The translations under genes and the position numbers were made by a program. Below are positions 1 through 11,769 of a stretch of DNA of 27,500 nucleotides, in pieces. The notes under the pieces are model-generated. The model had not been told where the DNA came from. It saw only the letters and a program-made list of their open reading frames with translations, and searched no databases. How positions within the stretch are numbered: position 1 is the first letter of the stretch; every line of letters begins with the position of its first letter. This DNA comes from Prorocentrum cordatum (taxonomy: Eukaryota > Sar > Dinophyceae > Prorocentrales > Prorocentraceae), in the NCBI GenBank assembly GCA_963575745.1, contig CAUYUJ010003023.1:45001-72500 (forward strand), read 5' to 3'.

Positions 1-118
1 CGCACCTCGCGTGTTTTCCATCCTCCTCCTCCTCCTCCTCCACAATTAAGCAAAACATGCTACCCTCCTTTCTCCCCTAGTAGCGTCTGAGGAATATTCG
101 GCCCCCTTCCGCGTACAG
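1..118. other. Left flank, no gene seen
   Basis: This stretch holds a short TCC run at about 22-41 and then unique-looking sequence up to the first module leader. No coding frame with sensible composition is visible. Confidence 0.5.
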
Positions 119-239
119 GTGTTTGTCCCAACCATCCTGTGGTGTTGGGTCCTCGTATTGAAGAGACGGTCCCCGCGTTCCTCTTCTCCTCTTCTCCTCT
201 CGTCCTCCTCCCCCTTCTCCCCCCCCCCATCCTTCTTCC
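119..239 (+). repeat. Module leader, copy 1, with pyrimidine tract
   Basis: A conserved leader (CCAACCATCCTGTGGTGTTG followed by GGTCCTCG and GAAGAGACGG) runs into a CTCCT-rich pyrimidine tract and then into the first satellite array. The same leader is found at 1570-1689 on this strand and inverted at about 7514-7564, each time between a TCC tract and flanking sequence. It is therefore part of a repeated composite unit and not a local promoter. I infer no function. Confidence 0.75.
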
Positions 240-1105
240 ATGCGCTTCACCCACCCAAGACAGCGCTTCGTGGCCCCATAGGGGGCTCCACAGAAGCCCC
301 CCGTGGGACCGCCCGCATGCGTCCGCCACCACCCAGTACAGCGATTGCTCCCTGCGTTTCACCCACCCAATACAGCGCTTCGTGGGCCCATCGGGGGTTC
401 CACCGAAGGTCCCAATGGCACCGCCCGCATGCGTCCGCCACCACCCAGTACAGCCATTGCTCCCTGCGTTTCGCCCACCCAGTACAGCGCTTCGTGACCC
501 CATCGGGGGCTCCACCGAAGGTCCCAATGGCACCGCCCGCATGCGTCCGCCACCACCCAGTACAGCCATTGCTCCCTGCGTTCGCCCACCCAGTACAGCG
601 CTTCGTGACCCCATCGGGGGCTCCACCGAAGGTCCCACTGGCACCGCCCGCATGCGTCCGCCACCAACCAGCACAAGGGCTTGCGTTTCACCCACCGCGC
701 TTCGTGGCCCCATAGGGGGCTCCACCGAAGGTCCCAGTGGCAACGCCCGCATGCGTCCGCCACTACCCAACACAGCCCTTGCTCCGTGCGTTTCGCCCAC
801 CCAGTACAAGGTTTTGTGGCCCCATATGGGGGTCCACCGAAGGTCCCAGTACAGCGCTTCGTGGCCCCATGGGGAGCTCCACAGAAGGTCCCAGTGGCGC
901 CGCCCGCATGCGTCCGCCACCACACAGCACAGCCCTTGCTCCCTGCGTTTCGCCCACCCAGTACAGCGCTTCGTGGCCCCATAGGGAGCTCCACGGAAGG
1001 TCCCAGCGGCACCGCCCGCATGCGTCCGCCACCACCCAACACGGCCCTTGCTCCCTGCGTGTCGCCCACCCAGTACAGCGCTTCGTGGCCCCATAGGGAG
1101 CGCCA
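240..1105 (+). repeat. Satellite array A1, ~111-bp unit
   Basis: About seven tandem units with GCATGCGTCCGCCACC at 315, 428, 539, 650, 749, 906 and 1019. Spacing is mostly 111-113 bp, with one 99-bp unit and one 157-bp unit that carries a partial duplication. Each unit has the core GTACAGCGCTTCGTGGCCCC, a CTCCACCGAAGGTCCC segment and a linker with CAGCACAGCCCTTGCTCCCTG. Because 111 is a multiple of three, most frames stay open for long distances; the resulting Pro/His/Arg-rich ORFs are by-products. Confidence 0.95.
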
Positions 1106-1560
1106 CCGAAGAAGATGTTCACAACTGCGGTACTCACAACTGCATATGGTTTGGTCTTCCGCCAAACTAATTTGACACAGGATTCCCGGGAGTTCGGTTT
1201 TCGCTTGTGTTTTGGTTTCAAAATCCTGCTCTCGCGAAAGCGCTGGTTTCATTTTCGGGCAACCGCTCGGTTCGAATCGTGTTCACGCTGCAGCGTTGGG
1301 TTCATTTCCGCGCTTCCGGTCGTTCCGAATCGTGCTCCCGCTGTAGCGCTGGCGTCATTACTTCAAGCGCCATGCCACGGCATGGTTTTCGGTCCTCCCA
1401 AAATCGGCCCCAAAAAGAAAATGCCCCCCCGGAAGAAGCAATCGGAAGTGATTGCACATTCAGTGCCGATGAGTTGATTTTTGGGGCCGCACAACCTCCC
1501 CCACTTTGGGGCGCCGCCGCGCCATGCAATGTCAGGCTGTGCGTCCTCCTTTCCGCGCTT
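1106..1560 (+). repeat. Module tail, copy 1
   Basis: The last satellite unit breaks into GAAGATGTTCACAACTGCGG and then about 400 bp that are not satellite. This tail contains a degenerate 53-bp repeat (GCGCTGG..TCATTT..CGCTC..TCGAATCGTG..CACGCTGCA) at about 1230-1350, then CCATGCCACGGC and GGAAGTGATT.GCA segments. The same series, in the same order, follows array A2 at 3105-3500, so the tail is duplicated along with the array. No gene is seen. Confidence 0.85.
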
Positions 1561-1689
1561 CCGCGCTGTTCCCGACCATTATGTGGTGTTGGGTCCTCGT
1601 TTTGAAGAGACGGTCCCCGCGTTCCTCTTCTCCTCTTCTCCTCTCCTCCTCCTCCCCCTCCTCCCCCTCCTCCTCCTCCTTTTTCCATG
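1561..1689 (+). repeat. Module leader, copy 2
   Basis: Second copy of the leader (TGTGGTGTTGGGTCCTCG, GAAGAGACGGTCCCCGCG) followed by a CTCCT/TCC tract that passes directly into array A2. It is almost identical to 139-215. Confidence 0.85.
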
Positions 1690-3104
1690 CGTTTCACCCA
1701 CCCAGTACAAGGCTTCGTGGCCCCATAGGGAGCTCCACCGAATCCCCCAGTGGCACCGCCCGCATGCGTCCGCCACCACCCAGCACAGCCCTTGATCCCT
1801 GCGTTCCGCCCACCCAGTACAGCGCTTCGTGGCCCCATAAGGAGCTCCACGGAACGTCCCAGTGGCACCGCCCGCATGCGTCCGTCACCACCCAACACAG
1901 TCATTGCTCACTGCGTTTCACCCACCCAGTACAGCGCTTTGTGGCCCCATAGGGAGCTCCACGGAAGGTCCCAGTGGCACCGCCCGCATGCGTCCGCCAC
2001 CACCCAGCACAGCCCTTGCCTCCTGCGCTTCGCCCACCCAATGCAGCGTTTCGCGGCCCATATATGAGAGCCCCACCGAAGGTCTCAATGGCACCGCCCG
2101 CATGCGATTGCCACCAACCAGCACAGCCCTTGCTCCCTGCGTTTCACCAACCCAGTACAGCGTTTCGTGGCCCCATATGGGGGCTCCACCGAAGGTCCCA
2201 GTGGCACCGCCCGCATGCGTCCGCCATCACTCAGTACAGCCATTGCCCCCTTCGTTTCACCCACCCAGTACTTCGTTTCGTGGCCCCATAAAAAAAGGGG
2301 TTCCACGGAAGGTCCCAGTGGCACCACCCGCATGCGTCCGCCACCACCCAGCACAGCCCTTGCTCCCTGCGTTTCACCCACCCAGTACAAGGCTTCGTGG
2401 CCCCATCGGGGGCTACACCGAAGGTCCCAGTTGCACCGCCCGCATGCGTCCGCCACCACCCAGTACAGCCATTGCTCCCTTCGTTTCACCCACCCAGTAC
2501 AACGTTTCTTGGGCCCATATGGGGGCTCCACCGAAGGTCTCAATGGCACCGCCCGCATGCGTCCGCCACCACCCAGCACAGCCCTTGCTCCCTGCGCTTC
2601 ACCCACCCAGTACAAGGTTCTGTGGCCCCATATGGGGGCTCCACCGAAGGTCCCAGTGGCACCGCCCGCATGCGTCCGCCACCACTCAGCACAGCCCTTG
2701 CTCCCTGCGTTCCACCCACCCAGTACAAGGCTTCGTGGGCCCATATGGAGGCTCCACCGAAGGTCTCAGCGGCACCGCCCGCATGCGTCCGCCACCACCC
2801 AGCACAGCCCTTGCTCCCTGCGTTTCGCCCACCCAGTACAAGGTTCTGTGGCCCCATATGGGGGCTCCACCGAAGGTCCCAGTGGCACCGCCCGCATGCG
2901 TCCGCCACCACTCAGCACAGCCCTTGCTCCCTGCGTTTCACCCACCCAGTACAAGGCTTCGTGGCCCCATCGGGGGCTACACCGAAGGTCCCAGTGGCAC
3001 CGCCCGCATGCGTCTGCCACCGCCCAACACGGCCCTTGCTCCAAGCGTTTCACCCACCCAGTACAGCGCTTCGTGGCCCCATAGGGAACGCCACCGAAGA
3101 AGAT
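1690..3104 (+). repeat. Satellite array A2, ~111-bp unit
   Basis: About thirteen tandem copies of the same unit as array A1, with GCATGCGTCCGCCACC recurring at close to 111 bp. Variants include an A-run insertion near 2289-2296 and units with CATATGGGGGCTCC in place of CATAGGGAGCTCC. The array ends at the same internal point of the unit as A1 (CCACCGAAGAAGAT.TTCACAA), which shows a fixed junction. Open frames of up to 451 codons come from the three-fold unit length. Confidence 0.95.
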
Positions 3105-3560
3105 ATTCACAATTGCGGTACTCACAACTGCATATTCTGGGTCTTTGGCCAGGCTATTTATTGGCTTGTCAGAAAAATGCTGCTCTCGCTGAAGCGCTGG
3201 CTTCATTTTCGGGCTAGCGCTCGTTCCGAATCGTGCTCACGCTGCAGCGTTGGCCTCATTTCCGCGCTTCCTCTCGTCCCCACTCGTGCTCCCGCTGCAG
3301 CGCTGGCGTCATTTTTCCAGTGCCATGCCACGGCTTGATTTTCAGTCCTTCCGAAATAAGCCCCAAGATCTAAAAGAATGGCCTCCCCAAGAAACCACTG
3401 GAAGTGATTACGCATTCGGTGTCGATTTGTTGAATTCTTGGGGCGCAGAAGCCCACCCCACTTTGGGGCGTCGCCACGCCATGCTATGTCATGCAACGCG
3501 TTATCTTCAGCACCATGCCATGCCATGTAATGCTATGCCATGCTACGACATCCGATTGTG
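3105..3560 (+). repeat. Module tail, copy 2, with CCATG repeats
   Basis: Second copy of the tail at 1106-1560: junction GAAGATATTCACAATTGCGG, 53-bp degenerate repeats at about 3185-3315, then the GGAAGTGATTACGCATTCGG and CCCACTTTGGGGCG segments. It ends in a cluster of CCATG/CTATG pentamers at about 3515-3545. No gene is seen. Confidence 0.85.
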
Positions 3561-3648
3561 CGAATAGAGAGGAGATCTACGCCATGATACGGAATGGGAG
3601 GGAGAGGTAGTACGTCAGATATGACGCGAGCGCACCTAGCTTGCTCTC

Positions 3649-3723
3649 CCTCCTCCTCCTCCTCCGCTCTCCTCCTCCTCCTCCTCCTCCTCCTCCTCCT
3701 CCTCCTCCTCCTCATCCTCCTCC
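3649..3723. repeat. (TCC)n microsatellite
   Basis: Almost uninterrupted TCC/CTC triplets, pyrimidine on the plus strand. It separates the second tail from a GC-rich segment. Confidence 0.95.
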
Positions 3724-3764
3724 TGAAGACGAAGCCAGGAACAGGACAACATTGGGTGAGGTTA

Positions 3765-3900
3765 AATCGAGAATATCTGAAATCCGGCGGCTCTGGAGGA
3801 TGTACCGGGCGCCGCGGCCATCGCAGAACGTTCCGGAACGCGCGGGCGCCGCGGCCTTCGCAGAACGTTCCCGAACGCGCTGAGAGCGTTCCGGTACACT
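3765..3900. repeat. GC-rich dispersed repeat with 37-bp duplication
   Basis: GGGCGCCGCGGCC..CGCAGAACGTTCC is present twice in tandem, starting at 3807 and 3844. The preceding GA.ATCCGGCGGCTCT and the GCGTTCC motifs recur at about 16522-16610, also next to a TCC tract. I therefore read this as a dispersed repeat. No coding function is seen. Confidence 0.7.
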
Positions 3901-4059
3901 CTGGAATGGATCTCTCCTCGTCCTAGCCCCGTCCGAGACTCATCCTCTTGCTCTCGGTGCCAGTCGTGTTTCTCCCTCTCGCCCCGCTGAAGGATCGGCC
4001 AACATCGAGTCGGGAAAACAAATCAAATCAGAATGTAAGGCGGATCGGGTCGCATCTGA

Positions 4060-4250
4060 GTATCGTTTCACCGATCCCCATCCCCAGCGGCGTGGCCTGG
4101 GCCCCAGTGGCCGATTTACCACCCTAGATGGGGATATAGGTCGTCCCCTTCGTGTTTCGAGGGGCGTATCCCCAACTGGGGTGGTAATTTGGTGGGGGTC
4201 TCGACTGGGGCTGGGGATGGGGATGGGGATGGGGATCGGTTCAACGATAC
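4060..4250. mobile_element. Fold-back (inverted-repeat) element
   Basis: The left arm begins GTATCGTT..ACCGATCCCCATCC and continues through ATTTACCACCCTAG to TGGGGATA. The right arm is its reverse complement with a few differences, ending CGGTTCAACGATAC; the centre is near 4150. The right arm has expanded its GGGGAT hexamer (4203-4236). The arms are about 90-100 bp. I found no clear target-site duplication, so the exact ends are uncertain. It could be a decayed non-autonomous DNA transposon. Confidence 0.7.
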
Positions 4251-4364
4251 CGAGCACGGCGCGGAGTCGGGATCGAATGGGATCGGCTGCGCCATGCAGG
4301 CGCCGGGCCGAACTGAATCGAAGAAGCATCGGAGAGAGCGCGCCCGTGGCGCTAACCCCCAAAG

Positions 4365-4800
4365 AGGGGGTACCCCCTTGGCTAGCTCCCCCCCCCCCCT
4401 GGACCTCCCCTGGGGGGGAGGGGTACCCCCTTAGCTGATCCCCCCCCCTTGGGCCTCCTCCCCTGCCGAACCCCCCCCCCCCTACCCCTCATTCTTTCTC
4501 GCCGCTCGGAAGCCGCCCCCCCTCTCCCTTTCGCGCTCCAGAAGCTCCCCCCCCCCCATCCCTTTCCAAAGGAGGGGTGGGCTTAGCACCCCCCCCCCCA
4601 TCCTCTGCCAGAAGCACCCCCCCCTCCCCCCTTCTCGCTGTTTCCCGCCCCTCGGAAGCTACCCCCTCCCCCGTCTCTGGCGCTCCGGAAGCTATTCCGC
4701 CCCCCCTTTCCCAAAGGGGGGGGCTTAGCCACCCCCTCCCCCCCGTTGGACCTCCCCTGCCGGGAGCCCCTCCCCCCCCTCCCCTCCTTTTTTCCTCCTC
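4365..4800. repeat. C-homopolymer-rich degenerate repeats
   Basis: Runs of 7-13 C alternate with short recurring motifs such as CTCGGAAGC, GGCTTAGC, GGACCTCCCCTG and GGGTACCCCCTT. The last part (4675-4845) is duplicated at 5840-6020. No plausible coding frame is present. Confidence 0.7.
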
Positions 4801-5835
4801 ACTGGAAGCGACGCTCACCATGCGAACGTCGCCACTGGGGCCTTCTGGTGGAGCACTCTATGTGGCCGCGAAACGTGGCACTGGGTTGGGGGCAACGCAT
4901 GCGGACACCGCCGCTGGGGCCTTCGGTGGAGCACCCTTATGGGGCCACAAAGCGTCGTACTGGGCAGGGGGGATGCCTGCGAACACCGCCGCTGAGGCCT
5001 TCGGTGGAGGTCCATAACCCCACGCAACTTTGTACTGGGTGGAGGAGGCGCATGCGAACGCCGCCAGTGGAGCCTTCGGTGGAGCTCCCTATGGGGCCAC
5101 GAAACGCTGCGCTGGGTGGGGGAAACGCATGCTGACACCGCCACTGGGGCCTTCGGTGGAGCCCCCCATGGGGCCACGAAGCGTTATACTGGTTGGGGGA
5201 AGCGCATGCCGAAACCGCCATTGGCTCCTTCGGTGGAGCTCCCCATGGGGCCACGAAGCGTTATACTTGGTGGGGGAAACGCATGCGGACACCGCTCCTG
5301 CGGCTTTCGGTGGAACTCCTGATGGGGCAACGAAGCGTTGTACTGGGTGCGGGGAAACGCATGCGGACGCAGCCGCTGGGGCCTTCGGTGGAGCTCGGAA
5401 TGGGGTCACGAAACGATGTGCTGGAAACGAATGCGGCCACCACCACGAAGGCCCTCGGCGGAGCTCCCTATGGTACCACAAACGTAGCGGGTGGGGGAAA
5501 CGCATGCGGACACTGCCACTACGGCCTTCGGTGGATCCGGTACGGGGCCACGAAGCGTTGTGCCAGGCCAAAAAAACCCATGCGAACTATGCCGCTGGGG
5601 CTTTCGGTGGGGCTCCCCCTTATGGGGCCACGAAACGTGTGAGGGGTGTGTCAAAGTGAAGGGGGGGCGGCCTGTGAACGCAGGCACTGGGGCCTGCGGT
5701 GGAGCTCCATATGAGGCCACGAAGCGTGTGAGGGGTGGGCCAAACTGGACAAGGGGCGGCATGTGAACGCAGCCACTAAGGCCTTGGGTGGAGCTCCCTA
5801 CGGGGCCACGAAACATGTGAGGGGTGTGCCGCAGT
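4800..5835 (-). repeat. Satellite array B1, ~77-bp unit
   Basis: About a dozen tandem units seen on the plus strand as GCATGCGGACACCGCC, GGGGCCTTCGGTGGAGC, TATGGGGCCACGAAACGC and TGTACTGGGTGGGGGAAAC, spaced about 73-78 bp (for example 4899, 4972, 5050, 5127). The unit is the reverse complement of the core of array A without its ~34-bp linker, so I assign minus orientation. Confidence 0.93.
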
Positions 5836-5839
5836 GTCC

Positions 5840-6020
5840 TCCTCTGGCGCTCCGGAAGCTCTCCCCCCACTCCCTTTCGCAAAAGAAAGGGGGGGGGGCT
5901 TAGCTGCCTCTCCCCTGCTTTGGACCTCCCCTGCCGCAAGCCCCCTCCCCCTCCCCCTCTCGTTTGTTCTGCTCCTCGGCAGCGACGCTCACCATGCGAA
6001 CGTCGCCACTGGGGCCTTCG
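5840..6020. repeat. C-rich cassette, second copy
   Basis: CTCTGGCGCTCCGGAAGCT, a CCCCTTTC..AAAGGGGG stem-like segment, GGCTTAG, TGGACCTCCCCTGCCG and GCAGCGACGCTCACCATGCG recur here in the order seen at 4675-4845. Both copies open directly into a 77-bp array, so the cassette is an array border. Confidence 0.85.
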
Positions 6021-7320
6021 GTGGAGCTCTTCATAGGGGCCACGAAACGCTGTACTGAGTAAGAGAGAGCATGCGAACACCGCCGGTGGGGCGTTCGGTG
6101 GAGCTCCCTCTGGAGCCACAACGAGTTGCAGCGGGTGGGGAAAATGCATGCGAACACCGCCGCTAAGGCCCGGCGGAGCTTCTTATGACTCCCCACGAAG
6201 CGTTGTACTTTGTTTGGGAGACGCATGCGAACGCCGCCAGTGGAGCCTTCGGTGGGGCTCCCTATGGGGCCACGAAACGCTGCGCTGGGCGGGGGAAACG
6301 CATGCAGACAACGCGCGCCACTGGGATCTTCGGTGGAGCTCCTCATGGGGCCACGAAACGCTTTACTGGAAAATCGCATGACGACACCGCCACTGGGCCC
6401 TTCGGTGGAGCTCCATATGGGGCCACGACGCGTTGTACTGGGTTGGGGGCGACGCATTCGGACACCGCCACTGGGGCCTTCGGTGGAGCTCCTTACGGGG
6501 CAACGAAGCGTTGTACTGGGTGGGGCGCATGCGGACGCAGCCGCTGGGGCCTTCGGTGAAGCTCGTTGTGGGGCCACGAAAGGCTGCACTGGGTGCGGGA
6601 ATCGCATGCGGACACCGCCACTAGGAACGTCGGTGGAGCTCCGTAGGGAGCCACACAACGCTCCGCTGGGTGCGGGAAGCGCATGCGGCCACCGCCGCTA
6701 GGGCCTTCGGTGTACCCCTTATGCAGCCACGAAGCGTTGTGCTGGGTGAAGAAATCGCATGCCAACCATGCCACTGGGATCTTCCATGGGGCTCCCGATG
6801 GCGCCACGAAGCGTGTAAGGGGTGGGCCAAAGTGGAGGGGGGGGCATGCGAACGCAGCCGCCGGGGCCTGCGGTGGAGCTCCCTATGGGCCAGGGGCCAC
6901 AAAACGTCTGAGGGGTGTGCCAAAGTGGACAGGAGGCGGCATGTGAACCATGCCACTGGGGCCTTCGGTGGGGCTCCCTATGGTGCCACGAAACGCGTGA
7001 GGGTGTGCCAAAGTGGAGGGGGGGGGGGGGGGGCGGCCGGTGAACGCAGGCACTGGGGCCAGCGGTGGAGCTTCCTATGAGGCCACGAACCGTGTGAGGG
7101 GTGGGCCAAAGTGGAAAGGGGGCGGCATATGAACGCAGCCACCAAGGCCTTGGGTGGAGCTCCCTATGGGGCCACGAAGCGTGTGAGGGAGGTGTACCAA
7201 AGTGGACAGGAGGCGGAAACGTGTGAGGGGTGAGGCAAAGTGAGCAGGGGGCGGCATGTGAACGCAGCCACTGAGGCCTTGGGTGGGGCTCCCTATGGGG
7301 CCACGAAGCGTATGAGGACT
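6000..7320 (-). repeat. Satellite array B2, ~77-bp unit
   Basis: This continues the B-type unit after the second C-rich cassette. From about 6810 many units carry a variant linker (GTGTGAGGGGTG.GCCAAAGTGGA plus a G-run) in place of TGTACTGGGTGG, so there is a sub-family within the array. A G-run of about 15 lies at 7018-7033. Confidence 0.9.
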
Positions 7321-7639
7321 GTGTGTGTGTGCCAAAGTCAAGGAGTGACGGGAGAAGGCAGAAGAGAGAGAGGATGGTGAGGAGGAGGAGGCGGAGGAGG
7401 AGGAGGAGGAGGAGGAGGAGGAGGAGGAGGAAGGCGGAGGAGGAGGAGGAGGAGGAGGAGGAGGAGAAGGATGAGGAGAAGGAGCAAAAAGGGAGAAGGA
7501 GGAGGAGGAGGACGCGGCCTTCGTCTCCTCGAAACGACGACCCAACACCACAGGAGGGTTGGGAAAAAATCCGGGCGAAGGACCCAATCATATGTGGTTG
7601 TGGGCACCGCAATTGTGAATATTTTCTTCGGTGAAGCTC

Positions 7640-7640
<1 letters not shown>
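7321..7640 (-). repeat. Inverted module border: GGA tract, leader and tail junction
   Basis: A GGA tract (7377-7515) is followed by GACCCAACACCACAGGAGGG (near 7540-7560), the reverse complement of the leader at 119 and 1570. Next comes GCAATTGTGAATATTTTCTTC (7608-7630), the reverse complement of the array-tail junction at 1106 and 3105. Read on the minus strand the order is array C, tail junction, short spacer, leader, TCC tract, array B. This is the order of the plus-strand modules with a much shorter spacer. Confidence 0.88.
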
Positions 7641-9625
<1,985 letters not shown>

Positions 9626-9639
9626 GCTCCCCAACAACA

Positions 9640-10195
9640 GAAGATGGTTGGACAAAAACAAACAGCGTTGAAGCCCCCCCTGGCAAACCAACATCAGCTA
9701 CGAAAAAGAGGAGGTATAGCTTCGGAAGCCCCCCCTTTTGAAAGGGAAGCCCCAGCGAACCTTGAGCTCTGGTAAAGGTGGGAGGAAGGGGTTAGCTTTG
9801 AAGTCCCCCTCCTTGGCACTGCAATCTCAGCTGCGAAAAGGAGGAGGGGGGGAGCTTCCGAAGCGAACCCCCTCCCACTGATGAGCGGTAAGCCTGGGCT
9901 GGCATTGGGCTCCGGAAAAGAAATGGGCGAAGGGCGGGGGGGTAGCTGCCCCCCCCCTTTGGCACGGCAGTCTCAGCTGCGAAGAGGCGGGGGCGAAGGG
10001 CGGGGGGGAGCTTCCAAAACCCTCCCTCCGTTTGAAAGCAAAGCCCTGGCTGACCTTTGGCCCCGGAAAGAAGGAGGGGGGGATAGTTGCCAAGACTCCC
10101 CCCCCCCCCCTAGCCAGGGCCCCCCTGGCTCCGAAATGCACACACAAGGAGGGGAGGGGGGGGGCAGCTTCGGAAGCCCCCCCCCCTTTGTCTCG
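9640..10195. repeat. Degenerate G/C-homopolymer repeats
   Basis: Segments such as GGGAGCTTCCGAAGC, GCAGTCTCAGCTGCGAA, CTGACCTTTGGCCCCGGAAA and runs of 7-12 G or C recur several times (near 9707, 9837, 9930, 10009, 10068 and 10150). The array is old or imprecise. Long frames here are compositional. No gene is seen. Confidence 0.7.
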
Positions 10196-10340
10196 ATCCA
10201 TTCCCTGTGACCGGCTTTTCATCCTGACTCGTTTTTTGACTGTCCCGAGTCCTGGTGAGGGCCCCTGGAGGCCGAAAGTAACGAAAAACCCGCCGTCGTG
10301 TCTTTGTTCAAAGCGCGGCGGGGTCTGGGGAAGGGGGGAT
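10196..10340 (+). repeat. Dispersed repeat R, copy 1
   Basis: Family signature: CCATTCCC.GGACCGG, TTTTCATCCTGA.TCGTTTTT, TGACGGCCCCGAGGCC, GAGGGGCCCC.GGGGCCGAAA, and CCGTCGTGATTTTGTTCAA ending GGTCTCTGGG. Other copies are at about 11440-11632, 12565-12715, 12716-12892 and 20474-20597, with a fragment at 11740-11768. Confidence 0.85.
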
Positions 10341-10698
10341 AATCCCCACCTCCTCTCGCTGTGAAGAAGTCTCGAGGAAAGATATTGGCCATCTCTTCGG
10401 CCTTTGTGGGCCCTCGCAGGGTCCTGGGGATGACAACAACTGGCCCCAGGAAGGGGGCCCAAACCTCAGGGGGTCCACGTTGTAAAAATACAGTCGGAAA
10501 TACGACCAAGAAAACTATAAAATGAGGCCCAGCTTCTCGGAAATGTCCTACAACAAGCCTGGGCCAACTCCTGTTGTTAACGCTGGAGGGGCAAACGTGC
10601 TCAAGAAACTGGGCCAGCTTTCCGGCTCAGAAACGCTGGCCCAGCTTTTCGGGAGGAGGCTTCTTCATCAGATGCTCGACTGCATCACGACATCGAAG
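10341..10698. other. Stretch without a recognisable gene
   Basis: Unique-looking sequence. The only structure I see is an imperfect hairpin at about 10608-10660 (CTGGGCCAGC..GCTGGCCCAG). A 62-codon frame at 10522-10710 shows no family resemblance, and I do not call it a gene. Confidence 0.5.
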
Positions 10699-10707
10699 AT
10701 CTTGGAT

Positions 10708-10868
10708 TAAGTCGGGCCTGTCCTTCTACAGTGGGATTTTGACGAAAAACCCAGACTAGTGCACAAACATGCACCAAACGAGTCACACAAATGCTCAACA
10801 AGTCCTCCCCAGACTATCTGTTGACTATGTTGGGATATTCCTCCTGTAGAAGGGCAGGCCCGACCCAA
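10708..10868. mobile_element. TIR element with 9-bp direct repeat
   Basis: The left end is TAAGTCGGGCCTGTCCTTCT(ACAG) and the right end, reverse-complemented, is TTGGGTCGGGCCTGCCCTTC(TACAG). ATCTTGGAT lies immediately outside on both sides (10699-10707 and 10869-10877), consistent with a target-site duplication. The 161-bp length and absence of coding sequence fit a miniature inverted-repeat element. A relative lies at 20917-21277. Confidence 0.8.
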
Positions 10869-10879
10869 ATCTTGGATAT

Positions 10880-11440
10880 CAGAGGGGCGCTGGCGGCGGC
10901 CCCGTGCGCCGAGGTGAGGGCCTCGCAGCCCCCGAGATCCGACGTGGCGCGCAGAGTGCAACCTCGCAGCGCTCACGACCGGAGCCCAACCTCGCCATCG
11001 CTCGGACGTCCCTTCCCTGCTTTTTTGTTTCGGTTTCGTGCGTCGTTTTGTCGCCGAGGGAAAAATGCACACGTCGAGCGATGGTCCTCGCCGAGGGAAA
11101 ACTGCACACGTCCGAGCGATGCCAGGCAACAGGCCCGGTCTCCCTGCATTCTCCGAGCTGCGCGTCGACCCGTGATGGCCCCGGGGCCCGAATCGGGCGT
11201 TCACTATAATGGGGGGGCGATCGAGGGGGGGGTAAGAAATGTGCACCTCTCTTGCACCTCTCGTAGTACCCCGAATCGGGGCCCTAGGGGGCTCGTTCAG
11301 GGCCCCCTCAGGACCCCTTTCGTGCAACCCTCGAGGCCCCCCCATGCATCGCCCCCCCCCATTGCCGAACGCCCGACCGAAACCTGGCAAGAAAACGCCG
11401 GGCGTGGAAAAACTCCAGCGCCCAGATCTCAGGGAAGGGC
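10880..11440. other. Stretch without a recognisable gene
   Basis: GC-rich sequence with a local direct repeat (GCACACGTC.GAGCGATG and GCCGAGGGAAAA at about 11055-11120) and, at 11385-11440, part of dispersed repeat S. No coding frame here resembles a known family. Confidence 0.5.
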
Positions 11441-11632
11441 CTCGTCCCAGAGATCCGACGTCGTGATTTGTTCAATGCGCGGTCCCCAAGAGTGTCGACC
11501 CATTCCCCAGGACCAGATTTCCATCCTGAGTCGTATTTTGACGGTCCCGAGGCCCGGCGAGGGGCCCTAGGGGCCGAAAATGGCGAACAAAACTCCGTCT
11601 TGTTTCTTTCAATACGTTGGATCTCTGGGGTG
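11440..11632 (+). repeat. Dispersed repeat R, copy 2
   Basis: Extended copy starting GAGATCCGACGTCGTGATTT and continuing through ATTCCCCAGGACCAG, TTTTGACGGTCCCGAGG and GGGGCCGAAAATGG to GGATCTCTGGGG. A 30-bp fragment of the same family (CTTCATCTCGAGCCGATTCT) at 11740-11768 stops at the next TCC tract. Confidence 0.85.
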
Positions 11633-11769
11633 GCGGAGCTGGAACCCGCTCCACCCTTGCCCCTGCCCAGACATCCGCCGCCTGTATTCTTTCGATCGAC
11701 ACGCGGGCCACCGGCCTCTCGGCCGCCCCCATGGGATCCGCTCTTCATCTCGAGCCGATTCTTGCGGGC

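Noticed and set aside
60-3217. Long ORFs of up to 451 codons on both strands of arrays A1 and A2
   Set aside because: The 111-bp unit is a multiple of three with few stops, so overlapping frames on both strands stay open; the products are the satellite translated.
240-7320. CRISPR-like array
   Set aside because: Units are 77-111 bp and similar along their whole length, with no conserved-repeat/variable-spacer alternation, and the context is eukaryotic.
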